Assembly: GCA_036268875.1 (NCBI GenBank)
Contig: DATATI010000010.1
Span: 1-64,000, forward strand
DNA: 64,000 bases
Source: Polyangia bacterium
GTDB lineage: Bacteria > Myxococcota_A > Polyangia > Fen-1088
Direction: 5' to 3'
The notes beneath the pieces were generated by a model. The model was not told where the DNA came from. It made no database searches and worked only from the letters and a program-made list of their open reading frames with translations. The position numbers and the translations under genes are program-made. Shown here piece after piece: positions 58,958-64,000 of the stretch; the stretch's first letter is position 1; every line of letters starts with the position of its first letter.

Positions 58958-59061
58958 TCAGGAGGCCGGGCTCTGCCCGGCCGGCCCACCTTGCGCGAGC
59001 GATCCGTTGGGGGGCGACGTGGGGGGATTTAATTCCCCCACGCAGCGAGCGCAGCGAGCGA
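58958..59061 (-). repeat. Two-hairpin intergenic element, copy 3 (after the TSP3-OmpA gene)
   Basis: The clearest copy. Plus-strand order: TCAGGAG, then hairpin 1 GGCCGGGC-TCT-GCCCGGCC (58964-58982, perfect), CGGCCCACCTTGCGCGAGC, GTTGGGGGGCGACG, then hairpin 2 CGTGGGGG/CCCCCACG around an AT-rich GATTTAATT loop (59018-59042), then GCAGCGAGCGCAGCGAGCG up to the OmpA stop. It fills the gap between dnaG's promoter region and the stop at 59062. It is compared with copies at 1320, 36661 and 63657. Confidence 0.75.
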
Positions 59062-60936
59062 TCACTGCCCCTCGCCGCCCTTCAGCTCGGCTTCATCGGC
59101 GCGTTTGAGGATGATGAACTCGACGCGTCGGTTCTTGCTCCAGCAGTCCTCGTTGTGTTGGGTGCAGACCGGCTTGGTCTCGCCGTAGCCGTGTTTGCGC
59201 AGGCGGCTCGGTTCGACGCCGCGTTCGACCAGCGCTTGCTTGACCGACGCGGTTCGGCCTTCGGTGAGCTCCAGATTGTGCTCGTCGTTGCCGCGCTCGT
59301 CGGCGTGGCCTTGCACTTCCAGCAGCAACAACTGCGGGTTGCCTTTGATCGTCGCCGCGATCGCATCCAGCAGCGGGAACGAGACCGGCTTGATGTCGGT
59401 CTTGTCGGTCTCGAAGTAGATCTTGTCCAGGATCTCCAGCTTGCCGCGCCTGACGATCACGCGCCCCTTGTCCGGGCAGCCGTCGTCGTCCTGGAAGCCG
59501 TTGTAAGTCTCCGGCTCGTTCGGGCACTTGTCGTTCTTGTCCAGGATGCGGTCTTTGTCGTTGTCGGGATCCGGGCAGCCGTCTTGATCCTCGAAGCCGT
59601 CTTTGTCTTCCGGATCGTCGGGGCATTTGTCGACGTCGTCGGGGATGCCGTCGCCGTCGCGATCGAAGGTGGTTGAATCGGGGCAACCGTCCGCGTCTTG
59701 GAAGCCGTTCTTGGTCTCCGGCTCGTTCGGGCACTTGTCGTCGACGTCCAGGATGCCGTCGTGATCGTTATCGGGCTCGGGGCAGCCGTCCTCGTCTTCG
59801 AAGTCGTCAAAGTCTTCGGGATCGTCGGGACACTTGTCGACGTCGTCCTTGTACCCGTCGCCGTCGCGGTCGCCGATCGACGGTTCGAAGATCATGCCGA
59901 TGAAGGCGCGCGGTGCGCCGCCGCCGTAACCGTTGGCCACTCGCCAGCCACCGCCCAGCTCGAAGAACGAGTTGTGGGCCAGGTACAGCTTGATGCCGGC
60001 GATGGCTTCCGCCGTCGGGTTGAGATTGCTCTGGGTGCCGTCGGCGGCGATCTTCTTGCTGCCCAGGCCGTAAAAGCCGTAGATCTCGCCCACCACGTCG
60101 AACTTCTGCGGGACGATGCCGTACGAGATGCCGAAGCCGCCGACCACTTCGTTCTTGGCCAGGATGCCCTGCTGGGTGTTGGTCAGCATCATCCCGCTGG
60201 GGGTGAACATCCGCGGCGCGGTGCCGGTGGTGCCATCGTCGACGAAAGTGGTGCTGGGGCGGATGCGCATGCCCGCGTTGATGGTGGTGCGGAAACGACC
60301 GAGGTAACCGGTCTCGGTATCGGCGATGACCGTCGGCTGGAAGATCAGCTTCCCTTCGCCCATGAAGGCGTTCTTGTCACCGGTGGGCAGGACCAGGCTG
60401 GGAATGATGGCGATGCCGAATCCGGTGCGGGTGGCGTTCAGCAGCCGAATCTTCGGGTGCAGCGTGATGTCGCCCAGGCCCTGGCGGGTGAATCCATAGT
60501 CGGTGGTGGCGGCGCCGGCACCGCCGGGGTTGGACGGCTCGCCCTTGCCGGACAACACGGTCATCGGCACGACCACGCCCAGCTCGAAGCCAAAATGCGC
60601 CAGCTTGACGAAGCCGACCGCGGCTTGCAGCGACGGCGTCACCAGGTTCGTCACCACAAAACCGTTTTGCTGGGGTGGCGTCCCTAGCTTCATCGTGCCG
60701 TCAAACTGCAGCGGCCGGCGCGCATAGGTGGTCACCAGGCCGAACGAAAAATCCCACTGACCCAGGACGCCCGATGAATTGAGGGTGATGAAACCCTTCG
60801 AATCCATGGCCGGGCGAAACATCTGCAGGTCCAGCGGCGCGCTGTTGATCTGCGCCTCGGCCGGCGCAGCGAGGCCGAATGCTGCGACCGCCGACACGAC
60901 GATCGACATGAAAATCCGGCTGGGGCGAACCGACAT
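59062..60936 (-). CDS. Outer-membrane OmpA protein with barrel and thrombospondin type 3 repeats
   Basis: A 624-residue envelope protein. After a signal peptide (SIVVSAVAAFGLAAPAEA) come barrel-like strands (about residues 20-350), then calcium-binding TSP3 repeats (about 353-488: DRDGDGYKDDVDKCPDDPED and DNDHDGILDVDDKCPNEPE patterns), then an OmpA peptidoglycan-binding domain (LEVQGHADERGNDEHNLELTEGRTASV; HGYGETKP; NRRVEFIIL). It should link the outer membrane to the cell wall. The ATG at 60936 has GGAGG about seven bases upstream; an earlier in-frame start is rejected. A near-consensus promoter lies 75-100 bases upstream. Confidence 0.94.
   Translation of the reverse strand: MSVRPSRIFMSIVVSAVAAFGLAAPAEAQINSAPLDLQMFRPAMDSKGFITLNSSGVLGQWDFSFGLVTTYARRPLQFDGTMKLGTPPQQNGFVVTNLVTPSLQAAVGFVKLAHFGFELGVVVPMTVLSGKGEPSNPGGAGAATTDYGFTRQGLGDITLHPKIRLLNATRTGFGIAIIPSLVLPTGDKNAFMGEGKLIFQPTVIADTETGYLGRFRTTINAGMRIRPSTTFVDDGTTGTAPRMFTPSGMMLTNTQQGILAKNEVVGGFGISYGIVPQKFDVVGEIYGFYGLGSKKIAADGTQSNLNPTAEAIAGIKLYLAHNSFFELGGGWRVANGYGGGAPRAFIGMIFEPSIGDRDGDGYKDDVDKCPDDPEDFDDFEDEDGCPEPDNDHDGILDVDDKCPNEPETKNGFQDADGCPDSTTFDRDGDGIPDDVDKCPDDPEDKDGFEDQDGCPDPDNDKDRILDKNDKCPNEPETYNGFQDDDGCPDKGRVIVRRGKLEILDKIYFETDKTDIKPVSFPLLDAIAATIKGNPQLLLLEVQGHADERGNDEHNLELTEGRTASVKQALVERGVEPSRLRKHGYGETKPVCTQHNEDCWSKNRRVEFIILKRADEAELKGGEGQ
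59471..59876 (-). repeat. TSP3 repeat coding region
   Basis: Four to five imperfect repeats of about 25-35 codons encode Asp-rich loops DxDxDGxxDxxDxCP alternating with CPxxPE and DGC segments. Each holds calcium-ligand aspartates. At DNA level this gives recurring GGGCAGCCGTCnTC and GGGCAnTTGTCG stretches, which resemble tandem repeats but are codon-driven. Confidence 0.85.
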
Positions 60937-61006
60937 CGAGACCTCCGTGAGCCTTGAGCGCAAGTCGTGAAGAGTTCCGCCAAATTAGTCGGAAAATCGA
61001 CGGACA

Positions 61007-61034
61007 TTTATAACAGCGTCGAGATCGCTGTCAA
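61007..61034 (-). promoter_or_regulatory. Near-consensus sigma70 promoter of the TSP3-OmpA gene
   Basis: On the minus strand, TTGACA (61029-61034, perfect) and TATAAA (61007-61012, 5/6) are separated by 16 bases. A start near 61000 gives a 5' leader of about 60 bases. This is the best promoter in the window, fitting an abundant outer-membrane protein. It lies close to the divergent GTG at 61053. Confidence 0.8.
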
Positions 61035-61052
61035 AGCAGTATCCTGGCCGCC

Positions 61053-61958
61053 GTGATTCTGTGTGGCAGTTCGTTACGCCCGCCGGGCGCGCGCGGGGTG
61101 GATCCGATCGTGCGGCTGACTTCGGAGGCCGGCTTCGACGGAATCGGCATCGGGCGGGGCTGCACGCTGCCCCTGGCGACGGAGATCCTGGCCGTGGCGC
61201 TGCAGGCGGGCCTCGGGCCCGGGATCCTGGCCGCGCCGCTGGGGGAGCGGCCGCTGCAACCGGGGAAGCGTTACCCGCGCCTGGGCGCCGAGGCGGCTGA
61301 CGAGCGGGCCGCGGCGATCGAGCTTTGTCGGCGGACGCTGGAGCTGGGCGGCGGGGTGGGCATGACGGTGGTGGCGCTGGATTTCGGCGCGGTGGCGCTG
61401 AGCACGCCGAGCGAGTCGGTGGCGCGTCTGTACGCCCGGCGCGAGCTGGAAGACTATGATCTCGACGAAGGGCCGCTGGGAGCGGCGTTGCGCGAGCGGC
61501 GCGCCCGCGGCGGAGCTCTGGTCGACGCCTGCCGCTGGTCGCTGGAGGCGTTGTCGCCGCACGCCGAGCGCCGCGGAATCACCTTGGCGCTGGAACTGGG
61601 GCCCACGCCCTGGGGGCTGCCCGGTCCACGCGAAGCGCTGGAGCTGTGCGCGCTGTTCGGGGGCGGCGCGATCGGGGTGGCCTTCGATCCGGCCCGGCTG
61701 ATGGCGATGCGCGCCCTGGGCCTGCCGATCAGCGACGGGCGAATCATGGCGCTGCGAGGGGCGGCGGTGGTGATCGTCGAGAACGACGCCGTCGGCACCG
61801 ACGTCGGTTACTTGCCCGGCCTGGGCGAGCGCGACGCCGATCTCGGCACGCGCGAGGGCTTCCCGAAGAACGTTCCGGTGATCGTGGTGGGCACGCCGGA
61901 CGCCACCGACGGCGAGGTGGCCGCGGCGGCGGCGCTGGCGCGCGTCCGTTACGAGTGA
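61053..61958 (+). CDS. Xylose isomerase-like TIM-barrel (sugar phosphate isomerase/epimerase family)
   Basis: A 301-residue protein starting with GTG. It has barrel-like strands: ILCGSSLRPPG, GFDGIGIGRG, LGPGILAAPLG, GMTVVALDFGA, GITLALELGPTPWG and GAIGVAFDPARLMAM, the ELGP and FDPARL elements lying where AP_endonuc_2 family proteins place metal ligands. The substrate is unknown, and some metal ligands are not obvious, so the enzyme class is tentative. It overlaps the convergent PHA-system gene by ten bases at the 3' end. Confidence 0.7.
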   Translation: MILCGSSLRPPGARGVDPIVRLTSEAGFDGIGIGRGCTLPLATEILAVALQAGLGPGILAAPLGERPLQPGKRYPRLGAEAADERAAAIELCRRTLELGGGVGMTVVALDFGAVALSTPSESVARLYARRELEDYDLDEGPLGAALRERRARGGALVDACRWSLEALSPHAERRGITLALELGPTPWGLPGPREALELCALFGGGAIGVAFDPARLMAMRALGLPISDGRIMALRGAAVVIVENDAVGTDVGYLPGLGERDADLGTREGFPKNVPVIVVGTPDATDGEVAAAAALARVRYE

Positions 61959-62248
61959 GCGGGGTTGGCGCCGCCCAGGATTCCGGTGAGCTCCTTGGCG
62001 ATCCCCGACTTGATGGCGCTTGCCAGCGGCGTCAGCAGGAATCCCAGGTTCAGATCGATGTGCACGCGCGCCGGCTCGATGGCCAGGTGCGCGTCCAGGC
62101 CTTTGCGCGACACCAGCAGCTCGTGCTCGCCTTTCCAGGTGCACTTGGCACCGTATTCGTTTTCCAGCTTGGGCGTCGCCCGGGCAATGCGGGCGCGGGC
62201 TTCCTCGGGCGTCAGCGCGTGGGGTATGTCGACTTCAAATTTGGGCAT
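61949..62248 (-). CDS. Polyhydroxyalkanoic acid system family protein
   Basis: A 99-residue protein beginning MPKFEVDIPHALTPEEARARI, continuing ECTWKGEHELLVSRKGLDAHL-like and HIDLNLGFLLTPLASAIKSGIAKEL, a good match to the PHA_gran_rgn (polyhydroxyalkanoate system) family of small cytosolic proteins. The name is historical; function is not firmly known and no phaC/phaA genes are in view. The ATG at 62248 starts the conserved region. Its stop overlaps the end of the TIM-barrel gene. Confidence 0.85.
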   Translation of the reverse strand: MPKFEVDIPHALTPEEARARIARATPKLENEYGAKCTWKGEHELLVSRKGLDAHLAIEPARVHIDLNLGFLLTPLASAIKSGIAKELTGILGGANPAHS

Positions 62249-62442
62249 CGCCGTTTCTCTAGCGATATCCCTGGCGGAAGTCCAGGCGAAGCTGCTGGGG
62301 GGGCCGGATGTCCACAGGCAAGGCCGCCGGACGAACCGATTCTTGAGGGGGGCAGGCAACGTCGTAGCCTGTCTTTGGCCGCTCAAAAACAATTCGAGCA
62401 AATCAACATTGGACGTCGAGTACGTCTCTTTCGGGCGCTCGC

Positions 62443-63243
62443 TTGCCTGGGGAGAGGCAACTATGTTTTCAGGCCGCCGGCGTGGTGGGAAATCTCGTTC
62501 AAGAATCGGGCGTCAATCCCGCCATCTCGCAGTCGAGCGGCGGACCGGGGCGCGGCATTGCCCAGTGGTCGGCAGGCACGCGCTGGGACACCACCAGGGG
62601 CGACAACCTGGTGGCGTTCGCGGCGACGGAAGGCCTGCCGACGAATTCTTTGAGGGTGCAGCTGGATTTCATCTGGTTCGAGCTGCAGACGTTCCCGGCC
62701 TACGGCTTGGCCAAGCTGCGCGTGACCACCAACGTCAGCGACGCCAGCATCGAGTTCGAACACGATTACGAGGGCTGCGTCGACGCGAACTTTCCGGTCT
62801 GCGAGCAAGCCATGCGCATCGTGTACTCGATGCAGGAGCTGAAATCGTACGGGAACGATCCCGTGATGCTCGACGCGGGCGTTTCCTTCGACGCTGCGGG
62901 CGCCGCTGATGTCAGGGTGGCGTCCGACAGCGGCGCGTCCGATCACGGCGGAACGACCAACGAAGACACCGCGTTCGACATCGTCGCCGTGGTCGACACG
63001 GCCGCGCCCGTCGACACCACGCCGCCGCCGCCAGCCGTCGACGCCGGCGCGCCGTCGCCGGTCGACTCGGGGGCGGTCGTCGATACGAGGAAAATGGGCA
63101 GCGCGCCGGCCAGCGCCACGTCCAGCGGCGGTTGCGCGCTGACGTCTGGCCTTTCGCCCGAAGGCGCGGGGAGCGGTGGCGTCTTGCTGGCGATCGCCTT
63201 CGCGCTCAGCCTGGTGGCGTCGCGGCGGCGGCCACGCCGGTAG
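62443..63243 (+). CDS. Phage tail-tip-lysozyme-domain protein with MYXO-CTERM tail, N-terminally truncated
   Basis: A 266-residue frame (TTG start uncertain). Residues about 10-130 match the phage tail tip lysozyme family: AAGVVGNLVQESGVNPAISQ with the catalytic Glu of QES, and PGRGIAQWSAGTRWD; family members cut peptidoglycan. A Thr/Ala/Pro/Asp linker follows and then a sorting tail: SGGCALTSG, hydrophobic GGVLLAIAFALSLVAS and terminal RRRPRR, i.e. MYXO-CTERM. No signal peptide is encoded and the first lysozyme helix is missing, suggesting 5' deletion or pseudogenisation. The last 38 bases overlap the opposite LTD gene. Confidence 0.75.
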   Translation: MPGERQLCFQAAGVVGNLVQESGVNPAISQSSGGPGRGIAQWSAGTRWDTTRGDNLVAFAATEGLPTNSLRVQLDFIWFELQTFPAYGLAKLRVTTNVSDASIEFEHDYEGCVDANFPVCEQAMRIVYSMQELKSYGNDPVMLDAGVSFDAAGAADVRVASDSGASDHGGTTNEDTAFDIVAVVDTAAPVDTTPPPPAVDAGAPSPVDSGAVVDTRKMGSAPASATSSGGCALTSGLSPEGAGSGGVLLAIAFALSLVASRRRPRR

Positions 63244-63616
63244 CCGCTTCGGGGTCGAACGTCAGGCGCGAGACCTCGAACTGATTTTTGCACAGCCGGA
63301 TGATCGTGCCTTCGCCGGCCAGCAGCGGTTCGCGCTGCAAGAGGTGATAGGTGCGCAGGCCGTCGCGCGTGGGCGGCTCGCCGTGGGCTTTTTTCCCCGG
63401 CATGCCGCTGACCACGATGATCTTCTCTCCCGGCTGCAGCATGAAACCGGGATCGATGGTTCCCAGCAGCGATCCGCGCTTGCCTTTGCGGGCGGCGATC
63501 ACCTGCAAGCCGCCGGTGGTGACGGCGGTGGGCCCGGTATTCTCCAGGACAAACCACTCCTCGTTGATCTTCTTGCGGTCCGCCGTCGCATGCGCTTCAC
63601 GAAAAATCAGAGCCAT
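63206..63616 (-). CDS. Lamin-tail-domain protein
   Basis: A 136-residue protein consisting of one lamin tail (LTD) Ig-like domain: NEEWFVLENTGPTAVTTGGLQVIA, FMLQPGEKIIVVSG and EGTIIRLCKNQFE. There is no signal peptide, so a cytosolic scaffold or nucleic-acid-associated role is possible, but bacterial LTDs are mostly extracytoplasmic, so this is unclear. AGAGGAC lies about six bases before the ATG. It is convergent with the lysozyme gene (38 bp overlap) and precedes the frr repeat element. Confidence 0.8.
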   Translation of the reverse strand: MALIFREAHATADRKKINEEWFVLENTGPTAVTTGGLQVIAARKGKRGSLLGTIDPGFMLQPGEKIIVVSGMPGKKAHGEPPTRDGLRTYHLLQREPLLAGEGTIIRLCKNQFEVSRLTFDPEAATGVAAAATPPG

Positions 63617-63656
63617 TAACAGTCCTCTTTCCGTTCCGTGTCTTAAGGCCTCGCCG

Positions 63657-63740
63657 TCCAGTCAGGAGCGTGGGCTTTGCCCGCGCGGCCCACCTTGCGG
63701 AGACGGGGTGGGCAGGCGGGAGGGTCTAACCCTCCTGCCC
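63657..63740 (-). repeat. Two-hairpin intergenic element, copy 4 (after frr)
   Basis: The gap between LTD gene and frr is almost wholly this element: GTCAGGAG, hairpin 1 GCGTGGGC-TTT-GCCCGCGC (63668-63686, one G-U pair), CGGCCCACCTTGCGGAGAC, and hairpin 2 built on GGAGGGT-CTA-ACCCTCC (63719-63735) extended by GGGCA/TGCCC, ending at the frr stop. Loop and stem bases differ from copy 3, yet pairing is kept. No T-run is present on the minus strand. Confidence 0.7.
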
Positions 63741-64000
63741 TCAGACTTCGAGAATCTCCGCCTCTTTTTTTGCGACGATTTCGTCGATCTTGGTGACCGC
63801 CTTGTCCGTGGTGTCCTGGACGGTCTTGAGACCCTTGCGCTCGTCGTCTTCGGTGATGGTTCCGTCTTTGAGGAATTCCTTCAGCATCTCGTTGGCGTCG
63901 CGGCGGGCGCCGCGCAAGGCGACCTTGGCCTCCTCGGCCATCTTCTTGACCACCTTGACCAACTCTTGTCGGCGTTCTTGCGTCAACGCGGGCGAAGGCA
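63741..64000 (-). CDS. frr: Ribosome recycling factor, C-terminal part (5' end beyond window)
   Basis: Only the C-terminal ~86 residues lie in the window; the gene's start lies past base 64000. [38 protein letters not shown] and [19 protein letters not shown] are characteristic of RRF's three-helix bundle, which splits post-termination ribosomes with EF-G. There is no sign of damage. A two-hairpin element follows the stop. The in-frame TTG at 63986 is not the true start. Confidence 0.95.
   Translation of the reverse strand, partial: PSPALTQERRQELVKVVKKMAEEAKVALRGARRDANEMLKEFLKDGTITEDDERKGLKTVQDTTDKAVTKIDEIVAKKEAEILEV

Noticed and set aside
59456-59890. Recurring short DNA motifs resembling a CRISPR or tandem array
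   Set aside because: They are codon repeats of the TSP3 calcium loops in frame, with variable length and no spacers.

Overview
This is a 64-kb, GC-rich (roughly two thirds G+C) bacterial chromosome segment that looks like a member of the Myxococcota. The pointers are a MYXO-CTERM-like sorting tail on a lysozyme-domain protein, a Ser/Thr kinase with TPRs beside an FHA-type bacterial enhancer-binding protein, an OmpA protein with thrombospondin type 3 repeats, a DUF3516 helicase, and many lipoproteins and beta-barrels. No rRNA, tRNA, CRISPR array or complete prophage was recognised. Most of the window is housekeeping sequence; the unusual material is scattered.

1-9.5 kb: the 3' end of short-form hisG, then fmdB-like/groES/groEL with a strong terminator, a minus-strand HtrA-type protease coupled to a frataxin (CyaY) gene, small membrane proteins, a Zn-knuckle membrane protein, tatB-tatC, and a metallo-beta-lactamase/beta-CASP-fold protein that has lost its metal-binding motif. 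9.6-17 kb: a PqqD-like/HlyD-like fusion protein convergent with an ABC exporter, a Ski2-like helicase and a low-GC cysteine-rich secreted protein. 17-31 kb: a minus-strand run rsfS-rlmH-gpmI-J-domain protein, a hypothetical/lipoprotein pair, prepilin peptidase pilD, the GDP-mannose genes manC-manB, a 1250-residue TPR-like protein and an IS21 IstA-like protein without its third catalytic acid.

31-44 kb: ddl, a prolyl oligopeptidase and a lipoprotein in one unit; an OmpA-like protein with a coupled lipoprotein; recQ with a Gly/Asn/Arg-rich tail; radC; an outer-membrane barrel; an ECF sigma/anti-sigma pair with a plausible autoregulated promoter; and an RlmI-type methyltransferase. 44-55 kb: FHA-EBP and Ser/Thr kinase (divergent), a hydantoinase-like amidohydrolase, a CBM9/DUF5916 barrel, and an overlapping barrel/SEDS/ArsA cluster beside a lone biotin carrier protein. 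55-64 kb: dnaG-rpoD, TSP3-OmpA behind a near-consensus promoter, a TIM-barrel sugar isomerase, a PHA-system protein, the lysozyme-domain protein, a lamin-tail-domain protein and the 3' part of frr.

The most notable unexplained structure is a family of intergenic two-hairpin elements. Each copy lies directly after the stop codon of a gene (groES, recQ, TSP3-OmpA, frr) and in the same orientation relative to that gene. Within each copy the stems are conserved better than the sequence.
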